From assembly GCF_042685365.1 (NCBI RefSeq), contig NZ_JBHUMY010000023.1, positions 124,001 through 188,000 of the forward strand: a stretch of DNA of 64,000 bases, written 5' to 3'. The DNA comes from Paenibacillus_AP thailandensis (GTDB lineage: Bacteria > Bacillota > Bacilli > Paenibacillales > Paenibacillaceae). The position numbers were made by a program, and so were the translations under genes. The notes beneath the pieces are model-generated. The model saw only the letters and a program-made list of their open reading frames with translations. It had not been told where the DNA came from and ran no database searches. Positions 24,263 through 31,854 of this stretch are shown piece after piece (position 1 is the stretch's first letter; every line of letters begins with the position of its first letter).

Positions 24263-24478
24263 ATGTGGAGCTATATTATTCCGATCATTACACTGATTGT
24301 CGGGGCCATTCTCGGGTTCATCGGGGGCGTGTTTTATTTGCGCAAGCAGCTTGAACGTATGCAGAAAGATCCTGAAATGATTCAGAAGATGGCCAAGCAG
24401 ATGGGCTACAATCTGAACAAGCAGCAAATGCAACGCGCTCAACAGATGATGAAAAATCAGAAATTTCCGCGTAAATAA
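24263..24478 (+). CDS. yneF: YneF-family (UPF0154) small membrane protein
   Basis: Conserved 71-residue Firmicute protein of unknown function. One N-terminal membrane helix (residues ~4-27, IIPIITLIVGAILGFIGGVF) is followed by a basic, Gln/Met-rich cytoplasmic tail (LRKQLERMQKDPEM, NKQQMQRAQQMMK). Length and pattern match the family closely. It precedes folE by 42 bp. Confidence 0.9.
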   Translation: MWSYIIPIITLIVGAILGFIGGVFYLRKQLERMQKDPEMIQKMAKQMGYNLNKQQMQRAQQMMKNQKFPRK

Positions 24479-24520
24479 ATCGTCTGCCGAGTGGGTCCAT
24501 TGTAAAGGGGGACAAGCGCT

Positions 24521-25114
24521 ATGGCCGGCATCAAAGATTATGTGAACGGTTCGGTAGCGAACAATCGGGAGAGAATCGAATACCATATCCGTGAAATATT
24601 GAAGCTGATCGGCGAAGACGTCGAGCGCGAAGGGCTGCTCGAGACGCCGGCGCGCGTTACGCGCATGTACGAAGAAATTTTCGCCGGCTACGAGGTGGAT
24701 CCTCGCGATGTGCTCGGCGTCACCTTCGACGAGCAGCACGAGGAGCTCGTCATTGTCAAAGATATCGTATATTACAGCCAATGCGAGCACCATATGGCGC
24801 CTTTCTTCGGCAAGGCGCATATCGGTTACATTCCAAGCGGCAAAATCGCCGGCCTCAGCAAGCTGGCCCGCCTGGTCGAAGCGGTGACGCGCAGACTTCA
24901 GGTGCAGGAGCGCATTACGTCGCAGATCGCGGATATTTTGAACGAGACGCTTCAGCCGAACGGCGTGATGGTCGTCGTGGAAGGCGAGCATCTGTGCATG
25001 TGCGCGCGCGGCGTCAAGAAGCCGGGAAGCAAAACGGTAACGTCGGCGGTTCGCGGCGAGTTCCGGGATAACGCCGCCCTTCGGGCGGAATTTCTGGAGC
25101 TGCTGAAGCGATGA
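24521..25114 (+). CDS. folE: GTP cyclohydrolase I
   Basis: First enzyme of tetrahydrofolate synthesis (EC 3.5.4.16), GTP to 7,8-dihydroneopterin triphosphate; also feeds the queuosine precursor route. It has 197 residues. Zinc ligands are Cys88 and His91 (SQCEHHMAPFFGKAHIGYIP) and Cys159 (HLCMCARGVKKPGSKT). It is intact and of normal length. GGGGGAC precedes the ATG, and a strong terminator follows. Confidence 0.96.
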   Translation: MAGIKDYVNGSVANNRERIEYHIREILKLIGEDVEREGLLETPARVTRMYEEIFAGYEVDPRDVLGVTFDEQHEELVIVKDIVYYSQCEHHMAPFFGKAHIGYIPSGKIAGLSKLARLVEAVTRRLQVQERITSQIADILNETLQPNGVMVVVEGEHLCMCARGVKKPGSKTVTSAVRGEFRDNAALRAEFLELLKR

Positions 25115-25140
25115 GCGGACGGCCCGCTGCCGATACGCCA

Positions 25141-25182
25141 AACAGCCTGTTCGAGTCGATGACTCGGCAGGCTGTTTTTTTT
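25141..25182 (+). terminator. Terminator after folE
   Basis: AACAGCCTG/CAGGCTGTT outer stem with CGAGTC-GAT-GACTCG inner stem, then an eight-T run. Confidence 0.9.
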
Positions 25183-25222
25183 CGATGTAGAGGGTCTTTC
25201 ACATGTTTAGCTGAAGTGATTA

Positions 25223-25251
25223 TTGCGCTTTAGAGTAAATATTGTTACTAT
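25223..25251 (+). promoter_or_regulatory. Promoter and possible autoregulatory repeats before the HTH/F1-beta-like gene
   Basis: TTGCGC (25223-25228), 17 bp, TACTAT (25246-25251). Two AGAGTAA direct repeats and a GTAA/TTAC dyad (about 25232-25260) surround the -10 box and are candidate sites for the protein's own HTH domain. Confidence 0.5.
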
Positions 25252-25273
25252 ACAGAGTAAGGGGTGCTAAAAT

Positions 25274-26332
25274 ATGGATGAGGAGTTGCAGCTTAACGTT
25301 CCGCTATTGCGCCGTCGCGTTCCCAATCTTACGACTGCGGCACGGGAGGCTGGGCTTAGGGCAGCGACTGTTTCCAACTTGTGTACGGGGAAAATACCGG
25401 TCGGTCGAGCTGAAGTGAGAACTTTGGCAGCCCTTGCTTCTTTAGCAGGATGCAGTCTGGATGAACTCATTATCAGAGGGAGTGGATTGCGGATGATCGA
25501 GACAGGAATTAAAGCTTTGGATTTACTTGCTCCGGTAGTACGCGGCGGTACGGTCGGGTTTGTGGCTCGGCCAAACATGGGGCAGTTAGTATTGTTGGCG
25601 GAAATTATGTTTCGAATGAAAAAGCGAGGGTTTGCAACTGTCTTTTGGGCTCCCGATTCTGACGCTCCGGGCATTACTCATGTTCAAGCACAGTCCGAAT
25701 TTACACATTCGTCAAAAGAAGAAATTTATAGACTCATTGCTGGTCTTCGCGACGAAAAGGATGTCTTGCTTGGAGTGGATCGAAGCAAGGTGTTATCCGG
25801 CGAGTTATTTTCCTTGCGGGAAAGTCTGAAAGAAGTTGGTGCCCGTCCGGTTACTACAGCGCTTGTAGATATTAACTGTGAAGTTGCGGATGATGAGAGC
25901 TCATACGGACCTCTAGATACCCTTTGGAGATTCGATACAGACTTAATAAGCCGCAGCATTTATCCAGCGATTGATCCAATTGCATCCACCTCAACGGTTC
26001 TGGAAGGGGCGCATCTGGACGCTGTTCACTTAACTGCGCAGCAGCGTGCCCGGAAATTGCTTCGTCGATACAGGGAGCTGAGACCGCTTGTGGCAGCACA
26101 AGGTTTTGACAAAATATCCGATATCGATTTGCAACAATACAAGCGGGGGGAGAGGCTTGAAGCTTTCCTTGCCCAGCCTTTCTTTGTCTCGGAACCGTAC
26201 ACGAAGAAATCCGGTGAATGGTTGACCCTGTACGAAACTTTAGAAGATGTAAAGCGGATATTAGATGGTGAAATGGACGGGATCGAGCCGTCCGAGTTGT
26301 TTTTTACAGGACGTTTAGAGGTTAAACAATAA
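25274..26332 (+). CDS. HTH protein fused to a degenerate F1-ATPase beta-subunit-like domain
   Basis: No characterised relative known to me. It has 352 residues. Residues ~8-68 form an XRE-like helix-turn-helix (LTTAAREAGLRAATVSNLC, then LAALASLAGCSLDELI). From ~74 to the end the protein follows the ATP synthase beta subunit: ETGIKALDLLAPVVRGG, a strand in the P-loop position (GFVARPNMGQLVLLAE, residues 95-110), a Walker-B-like VLLGVD, SRSIYPAIDPIASTST, then QGFDKISDIDLQQYKRGER in place of the DELSEED region, and AFLAQPFFVSEPYT. The P-loop Lys-Thr is replaced by Gln104-Leu105 and the catalytic GER motif is absent, so ATP hydrolysis is unlikely. The beta-barrel domain of AtpD is replaced by the HTH. 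The gene has its own promoter and terminator and is visibly less GC-rich than its neighbours, suggesting acquisition. A DNA-binding regulatory role is inference. Confidence 0.8.
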   Translation: MDEELQLNVPLLRRRVPNLTTAAREAGLRAATVSNLCTGKIPVGRAEVRTLAALASLAGCSLDELIIRGSGLRMIETGIKALDLLAPVVRGGTVGFVARPNMGQLVLLAEIMFRMKKRGFATVFWAPDSDAPGITHVQAQSEFTHSSKEEIYRLIAGLRDEKDVLLGVDRSKVLSGELFSLRESLKEVGARPVTTALVDINCEVADDESSYGPLDTLWRFDTDLISRSIYPAIDPIASTSTVLEGAHLDAVHLTAQQRARKLLRRYRELRPLVAAQGFDKISDIDLQQYKRGERLEAFLAQPFFVSEPYTKKSGEWLTLYETLEDVKRILDGEMDGIEPSELFFTGRLEVKQ

Positions 26333-26361
26333 CTAACGAGAAACTTCAGCTCGAAAAAACG

Positions 26362-26384
26362 AAGGCAGCCGGCGGCTGCCTTTT
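26362..26384 (+). terminator. Terminator after the HTH/F1-beta-like gene
   Basis: AAGGCAGCC and GGCTGCCTT stem with a 3-base loop and TTTT. Confidence 0.75.
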
Positions 26385-26480
26385 GCACGCTAACGGACGG
26401 GATGGAAAGGAATAACCCGAAACTTTTTCCAATCATTGGCGTCGATATTGGTAAGTTGGTACAAGAGGAGTGGATTCCGA

Positions 26481-27479
26481 ATGTCCGTTTATAATGCCGC
26501 ATGCGATGTGAACAACCCTCGGAAGGGGCACCGTCTGGCCGATATTCCCGCACACGACCCATTCGTATTAGCCGACAGCCGCACCGGTTCTTATTACTTA
26601 TATACGGGAGGAGCGCCTCGGCTGCACGGAATGGATCGTTACGGGGTTATCGTTTACAAAAGCGCGAATTTATCCGAGTGGGAAGGGCCATATGTCGTAT
26701 TCACAGTCCCTGACGGGGTGTGGGCTCATCCGCAGCATGGAGCTTGGGCGCCAGAAGTGCACGAGTATAAGGGGCGCTTCTATCTGTTCGTCACGCTGCA
26801 CAATAAGGACAGGCAACTGGAGGGCCAGCCCGTAAACGGGTATTCCAAGCATTGGAGGGGTACCGCCGTAGCCGTCGGCGAGTCGCCGGAAGGGCCTTTC
26901 CGGTTGTTGAAAGAGGATGCGCATGTACTGCCTGAAACGATGATGACGCTGGACGGAACGTTATATGTGGACGAAGACGGGTCCCCGTGGATGGTATTTT
27001 GTCACGAGTGGATCCAGACCATTGACGGCACGATCGAAGGCGTTCGGTTAAAGGATGATTTGTCTGAAGCCGCCGGAGTGCCGATTCGTCTGTTCAACGC
27101 TTCGGATGCGCCTTGGAACAACGAAGATAGGCTGCCCGACGGCAACATTCGGGTTTACGTAACGGACGGATGTCAATTGTACCGTACTTCGGGCGGTCGT
27201 CTGATCATGCTCTGGTCGAGCTATGAGTCGGGCAGTTACGTACAGACGATCGCCCGGTCGACAACCGGCAAACTGGAAGGACCATGGGAGCAGCTCCTCC
27301 CTTTAGTGAAAGAAGACAGCGGTCACGGAATGCTGTTCCGAACATTCGAAGGAACGTGGATGCTGATCCTCCATCAGCCGTTCAAAATGCCTGAATCGCG
27401 GTGCAAGCTTTACGAAATGGAAGACACGGGGGACAGCTTCAGGATTGTGAACGCGCGGGAAGATTTGCATGGCGCATAG
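26481..27479 (+). CDS. GH43-type glycoside hydrolase
   Basis: Five-bladed beta-propeller hydrolase of the GH43/GH117-like clan, 332 residues from the ATG at 26481 (GAGGAG 10 bp upstream). Catalytic-type motifs visible: IPAHDPFVLAD (general base Asp ~24), WAPEVHEYKGRFYLFVTL (blade 2 acidic residues), and CHEWIQTIDGTIEGVRL. There is no signal peptide, so it works in the cytoplasm. Likely substrates are alpha-L-arabinosides or beta-xylosides/galactosides, but the subfamily cannot be fixed by eye. It is convergent with argS, 20 bp away. Confidence 0.8.
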   Translation: MSVYNAACDVNNPRKGHRLADIPAHDPFVLADSRTGSYYLYTGGAPRLHGMDRYGVIVYKSANLSEWEGPYVVFTVPDGVWAHPQHGAWAPEVHEYKGRFYLFVTLHNKDRQLEGQPVNGYSKHWRGTAVAVGESPEGPFRLLKEDAHVLPETMMTLDGTLYVDEDGSPWMVFCHEWIQTIDGTIEGVRLKDDLSEAAGVPIRLFNASDAPWNNEDRLPDGNIRVYVTDGCQLYRTSGGRLIMLWSSYESGSYVQTIARSTTGKLEGPWEQLLPLVKEDSGHGMLFRTFEGTWMLILHQPFKMPESRCKLYEMEDTGDSFRIVNAREDLHGA

Positions 27480-27499
27480 GTTTTCACCCCTTGCTTCCC

Positions 27500-29362
27500 T
27501 TACATTCGGTCCGGCGCAGGAAGCCCAAGGACGTCTAATGCATCGCCTATCGTTTCTTTGAATTTAGAAGTAAGCCAAATCCTGAACGCTTTTTTGTCCT
27601 CGGCGGCTTTCAGAATCGGACAAGCGGCATAGAAGTTATTGAACAAAGTAGCGAGCTCGTGCGCGTAATGGCATATTGCGTTAGGAGACAGCTCCTTGCC
27701 GGCTGTCCATAGCGTATCCTGCCAGGCGGCGATATGTCTAAGCAAGGCGTATTCGGCTTTTTCCATTTGCCCGATCTCGTCCGGCACTGCCGGCTTTATG
27801 TTCCAATCGGCTTCGGCTTTATTTAAAATGCTGGCGGCGCGAGCGTAAGAATACATCAGATAAATCCCCGTATTCCCGGTTACCTCCGTCGCCTGCTGCA
27901 GATCAAAGACGACTTCCGTCAATAAGCCGAACCGAAGAAGGTAGTAGCGGATCGCCGCAGCGGCGATCGTTCTGCTCGGCAATCCGTTTTTGTCCGACCG
28001 TTTATGGTCAACGATGCCTTCCATACGATCCAGCAACTCGGATACTTTAATCCCGATCCCTTGTCTTCCCGACATGGCGTACGATGCCTTGCCGTCCGAG
28101 GTGTCGATTCCGAGCTCTTGTGCGGCTCCCGGGCTTAAGGAGACGACTCCGTATCCGACATGACGAAGCTTTGCGGCTTGCTTCGCGTACCCTAACATTT
28201 CGAGCGCTTGCTTCACCATCGCTTGCGGATAGGCTTGCCGATGGTCGATGACGTTGATGACGATATCCGCTTGGCCGAACGACGAGCGGATTCCGTTAAC
28301 GCGGGTCGTCCATAAACCGTCGGCGAACCGTTTATAGGAGAAGTCTTTGTCCAGCAATCCGAACTTCCAGAGATGGTAAGCGATATCTTTGGCGGTATAG
28401 GTCAAAATGCCGTTCGAACGGACCAAAACTTTATCCGCATGATGCTCGGACTCGTTATCTTCCGTATCGGAAGAGCGTTGTTTCAAGACCCAGCACCCTT
28501 CCAATTTGCCCGACGTTTCGCGATAAAATTGTCCCGTCTCCTTGAGCAGGCCAAACGCCGAATCCCAGAATCCTTCCCTGACGATGTCGCTCTCCCACAC
28601 CAGCAAATCATAGCCGATGCCGAACTCGTTCATTTCTTCGAGATGCTCGCGCACAATCCGCTCGGCCGCAAGCAATCCGATCCACGATAAATTGCCGCTG
28701 CCTTCCTCCAGCGCATGAAGAACTATCGTTCTTTGCTCGAGCAGCCGTGGATCGGTCTCGTACTCCCTATTCACTCTAGCGTAAATGTCCCAACAGAAGT
28801 CGCCGAAGCGCGAATGTTCATTCTTATAAGGGACGTTCAACATGCCGACGACCGTGTCGGCCAGCTGATTCCCCAAATCGTCGATGTAATTATGCACTTC
28901 GACGTCATATCCGGTTCTTCTCAATAATCTGACCAAGGTATCGCCGATACACGAATTTCTTAAATGGCCGATGTGGGCCGATTTGTTCGGGTTGATGGAC
29001 GTATGCTCGACGACCGCCTTTACGCCTATGTTCGAGGGCAGGGCGAACTCCCTTTGAGCCCATACCTTCCAATCGATATACATATTCAGAAAGCCGGGAG
29101 GAGCGACTTCGACCTTGCTTACGAGATTCTCGAAGCGGCCCTGCTCCTCCAGCTTGTTTTTCAGCATGCCTGCGATTTGCACGGGCGGCTTGCGAAACGT
29201 TCTGGCCAGTTGCATTGCGACGTTCGTCGAATAGTCGCCATGCTCCAAATGAGCGGGCCGCTCGACATCAATTGGAACGTTATCGTCGTAGGGGAGAGCC
29301 AGATCGATGCAAACACTTTTTACACATTTCTTAATGCCGTCAATCATCAATTGGGTTATCAT
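27500..29362 (-). CDS. argS: Arginine--tRNA ligase
   Basis: Class Ia aminoacyl-tRNA synthetase (EC 6.1.1.19), about 620 residues from the ATG at 29362, which follows AAGGAGG. The N-terminal ArgS additional domain (HLEHGDYSTNVAMQLA) is followed by the HIGH-type motif NPNKSAHIGHLRNSCIGD (~residues 130-147), the YIDDLGNQLAD stretch, and the KMSK position reading YAMSGRQGIGIKVSEL (no canonical KMSK). The C-terminal DALR anticodon-binding domain (YLMYSYARAASILNKA) is present. It is longer than the usual ~560 residues and is probably a second, T-box-controlled ArgS; whether another argS exists lies outside the window. Confidence 0.93.
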   Translation of the reverse strand: MITQLMIDGIKKCVKSVCIDLALPYDDNVPIDVERPAHLEHGDYSTNVAMQLARTFRKPPVQIAGMLKNKLEEQGRFENLVSKVEVAPPGFLNMYIDWKVWAQREFALPSNIGVKAVVEHTSINPNKSAHIGHLRNSCIGDTLVRLLRRTGYDVEVHNYIDDLGNQLADTVVGMLNVPYKNEHSRFGDFCWDIYARVNREYETDPRLLEQRTIVLHALEEGSGNLSWIGLLAAERIVREHLEEMNEFGIGYDLLVWESDIVREGFWDSAFGLLKETGQFYRETSGKLEGCWVLKQRSSDTEDNESEHHADKVLVRSNGILTYTAKDIAYHLWKFGLLDKDFSYKRFADGLWTTRVNGIRSSFGQADIVINVIDHRQAYPQAMVKQALEMLGYAKQAAKLRHVGYGVVSLSPGAAQELGIDTSDGKASYAMSGRQGIGIKVSELLDRMEGIVDHKRSDKNGLPSRTIAAAAIRYYLLRFGLLTEVVFDLQQATEVTGNTGIYLMYSYARAASILNKAEADWNIKPAVPDEIGQMEKAEYALLRHIAAWQDTLWTAGKELSPNAICHYAHELATLFNNFYAACPILKAAEDKKAFRIWLTSKFKETIGDALDVLGLPAPDRM

Positions 29363-29380
29363 TGGAATGAGCCTCCTTAT

Positions 29381-29615
29381 AAAATAAAAAAAGCCCTCGT
29401 CTCCATAAAAGAGACGAAGGCTTGGCTTGTGCGTTCGCGGTACCACTCTTGTTGTTAAACTTGGCGTTTAACCACTCGATCGGATAACGGCCGTAACCGT
29501 GACTTCCTACTGAAAGGTTCGGAAGCCATTCTCGCGGGTCCGTTTCCCTGTTATCTCAGCACCGGCTTTCACCGTCCCGGCTCGCTTTGGCTTGATTTAA
29601 ACAGATACTCTCCCG
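29381..29615 (-). promoter_or_regulatory. T-box riboswitch in the argS leader
   Basis: Minus-strand leader with the invariant T-box element AGAGTGGTACCGCG (29449-29436), whose UGGU bulge would pair with an uncharged tRNA ending ACCA. Stem I has the GGGAGAGTA S-turn start (about 29610) and the AGCGAGCC...GGTGAAAGCC apical motif. A terminator stem AAGCCTTCGTCTC / GAGACGAGGGCTT (29423-29391) ends in a T-run. The specifier loop strand reads GGAAACGGACCCG; CGG at 29542-29540 is the best candidate specifier and is an Arg codon. Low charged tRNA-Arg would therefore raise argS expression. Confidence 0.93.
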
Positions 29616-29642
29616 GTCATTGAATTTGATATATGTTGCATA

Positions 29643-29670
29643 ATTATATCCGAATTATCAGAAAAGTCAA
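29643..29670 (-). promoter_or_regulatory. SigA-type promoter for the argS T-box transcript
   Basis: Minus strand TTGACT (29670-29665), 16 bp, consensus TATAAT (29648-29643), about 30 bp before T-box stem I. Confidence 0.75.
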
Positions 29671-29838
29671 TCTTCATATAGTATTCACTCGAATAAAAAC
29701 AATTGTTACAGGAACTTGGTAAAGACAAATTTTCAATCGGGTACACGCGGGAAATTACCCGCAAATGGGGTCGAACGATTGAACTTACAAATAGATTTTT
29801 AATTCAGGAATAAAGTGTGGGGAGGCAGGTAACCACCG

Positions 29839-30360
29839 ATGATCCGGATCGAGACGGAAACCCGCATTCGGGCTCCGATAGAGCTTTGTTTCGATATGGC
29901 GCGAGATATCGGTCTGCATACTCGAACCGTATGGCCGTTTACGCGGGAGAAGGCTGCGGCGGGCGTAACGGAAGGCAAGATCGGAGCAGGGGAACTCGTC
30001 ACGTTTGAAGCAACCCATTTTGGCATCCGCCAGAAGCTGACCTCTCGAATAACCGGCTACGACCGACCCTTTATATTCGTTGACGAGATGGTGACAGGCG
30101 CCTTCAAAAGCATGCGGCACGAGCATCGCTTCGAAGAAATAACGGCTTGCGAAACGGTTATGCGCGACACCCTTTTGTTTGAGGCTCCGTTAGGCGTTGC
30201 GGGCCTGCTTGCCGAGAGGCTTGTATTAAAAGCGTATATGAGCAAGTTTCTTCACTACCGAAACCGCGAATTGAAAAAAAACCGCCGAGTCCGGGGTAAA
30301 ATAATAGACATCACGGATTCGGACCGGGAACTCCTTCGGAAAGGGAATGGCCCCGCGTAA
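29839..30360 (+). CDS. SRPBCC-superfamily (START/Bet v1-like) protein
   Basis: Helix-grip lipid/hydrophobic-ligand binding fold, 173 residues, of the 'cell division inhibitor' SRPBCC subgroup common in Bacilli. It begins IRIETETRIRAPIELCFDMARDI, has the central strand FIFVDEMVTGAFKSMRHEHRF and ends in the amphipathic helix GLLAERLVLKAYMSKFLHYRN. A charged tail of ~30 residues follows. GGGGAGG is about 13 bp before the ATG. No enzymatic role can be assigned. Confidence 0.85.
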   Translation: MIRIETETRIRAPIELCFDMARDIGLHTRTVWPFTREKAAAGVTEGKIGAGELVTFEATHFGIRQKLTSRITGYDRPFIFVDEMVTGAFKSMRHEHRFEEITACETVMRDTLLFEAPLGVAGLLAERLVLKAYMSKFLHYRNRELKKNRRVRGKIIDITDSDRELLRKGNGPA

Positions 30361-30436
30361 GTAGAAGTAATGGTAGAGTACGGATGCCGGTACGGCTGTA
30401 CCGGCAACGACATTCCCATGAAACGAGGAGAACAAG

Positions 30437-31309
30437 ATGTCCGTTAAAGCTTATGTCACCGATCTGGACGGAACGCTGCTCCGGCCGGATCAGACGTTGT
30501 CCGCTTACACGGCGGAAGTGGCGGCGCGGCTGCAACATAGCGGGGCCGTATTCACTTACGCGACGGCGCGAGGTTATTTGAGCTCGAGCCGGGTGACCGG
30601 GCGCATCGCGTGGAAGCACCCGATAATTTTGTATAACGGGGCTTTGATTTACGACGGCGCCGCGCACAAGGTGGTCGACGGCTATTGGCTGGACGCTTCG
30701 GTCACGAACGATATTATCGCAGCCGGGAGGAAGCACGGCATTACGCCGCTGCTGTTCACTTTAAACGAGCTGGATCGGGAAGCGGTGCTGCACGAGCCGA
30801 TCCGGCGTCCCGGCGAGAGGGCGTTTCGCCAAAGCCGGGGCGACGACCCGCGTTTCAAGGAGCTGTCCGAGCTGATTTGCCCTGCGGACCACCGTACTTT
30901 GTCCATTACGTATATCGGCTTGCCGGAGGAGCTTCAGCCGCTATCGGAGGAAGTGCGGGCGCAATGGGGCGACTCGGTTCATTGCCACTTTATGAAAGAT
31001 TATTATATCGAGAATCACTACTTCCTGGAGTTCAGCCATTCGAGCGCCAACAAGCGGGAAGGGTTGAAGCTGTGGGCGAAGCATATGGATATCGACGTCC
31101 GGGACATTACCGTGTTCGGGGATCAATTAAACGATCTAGGGCTGTTCGAGGCCGGGGGCAAGAAGGTCGCGGTAAGCAACGCGCATCCCGACATTATCGC
31201 GAGGGCGGATTATATAACAGCCGGCAACGGGGAAGACGGAGTAGCGCAATATTTGGAGCGGGAGCTTGCGCGGCTAACCCGCGTTATACGAAAGGATGAG
31301 CCAGGTTGA
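30437..31309 (+). CDS. Cof-type HAD-superfamily phosphatase
   Basis: Cytoplasmic HAD IIB sugar-phosphate-type phosphatase, 290 residues. Motif I is VTDLDGTLL (nucleophile Asp9, Asp11), motif II ATARGYL, Lys in NKREGLKLW, and motif IV FGDQLNDLGLFEAGG, followed by VSNAHPDIIARADYIT. The C2 cap lies between residues ~85 and ~200. The stop overlaps the start of the next gene (TTGA), so the two genes are coupled. Substrate not predictable. Confidence 0.93.
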   Translation: MSVKAYVTDLDGTLLRPDQTLSAYTAEVAARLQHSGAVFTYATARGYLSSSRVTGRIAWKHPIILYNGALIYDGAAHKVVDGYWLDASVTNDIIAAGRKHGITPLLFTLNELDREAVLHEPIRRPGERAFRQSRGDDPRFKELSELICPADHRTLSITYIGLPEELQPLSEEVRAQWGDSVHCHFMKDYYIENHYFLEFSHSSANKREGLKLWAKHMDIDVRDITVFGDQLNDLGLFEAGGKKVAVSNAHPDIIARADYITAGNGEDGVAQYLERELARLTRVIRKDEPG

Positions 31310-31755
31310 ATCAACGATTGATCGTACATCAAGAAATAGAGATCGACGCGCCGGCTTCGAACGTGTGGCAGGTGCTCGTAAAGCCGGAGTTCATCAAGCA
31401 ATGGGACGACGTACCGGAAAGCTTCGACGAGCCCGAGCTGCAGCTCGGATCGGAGCTGGTGTGGCATCTGGAGGAAGACGAATTTACGCAGCTGACCGTA
31501 ACCGAGCTTGTGCCGTTCAAACGGCTTCGGACAAGCTTGTACGTATCGAATTGGGAACCGGCCGAAGAGCTTGGGCCGGACGATATCGGTTATTTATACG
31601 AGCTGACGGAGCGGGAAGGACGAACGGCGCTGAGCATCACTGTCGGCGATTTCGGCAAGCTTGCGGACGGCGAGCGTTATTACGAGGCGACGATCGGCTT
31701 CGCCGAGGAAGCTTCGGCGCAAATCAAACGTCTGGCGGAGGGGCTTTCGAGTTAA
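31306..31755 (+). CDS. SRPBCC/AHSA1-family protein
   Basis: Activator-of-Hsp90-like (AHSA1) SRPBCC domain protein, 149 residues, starting at a TTG that overlaps the HAD phosphatase stop by 4 bp. Motifs: EIEIDAPASNVWQVLVKPEF, then IKQWDD and SITVGDFGKLADGERYYEA. It is different in sequence from the SRPBCC gene at 29839. Function unknown. Confidence 0.85.
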   Translation: MNQRLIVHQEIEIDAPASNVWQVLVKPEFIKQWDDVPESFDEPELQLGSELVWHLEEDEFTQLTVTELVPFKRLRTSLYVSNWEPAEELGPDDIGYLYELTEREGRTALSITVGDFGKLADGERYYEATIGFAEEASAQIKRLAEGLSS

Positions 31756-31765
31756 TGGGGTTTAA

Positions 31766-31821
31766 AAAATAGGCGCTGTTCCGAAAACTCGCTTGGGGCG
31801 GCTTTCGGGACAGCGCCTTTC
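31766..31821. terminator. Terminator between convergent AHSA1-like and hydrolase genes
   Basis: AGGCGCTGTTCCGAAA pairs with TTTCGGGACAGCGCCT around a ~20 base loop, with a short T-run on the + side and A-rich (T on minus) sequence on the other. Confidence 0.75.
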
Positions 31822-31854
31822 TAGTTGTGCAGCTCGCTCCAACATCCGTTCCGT

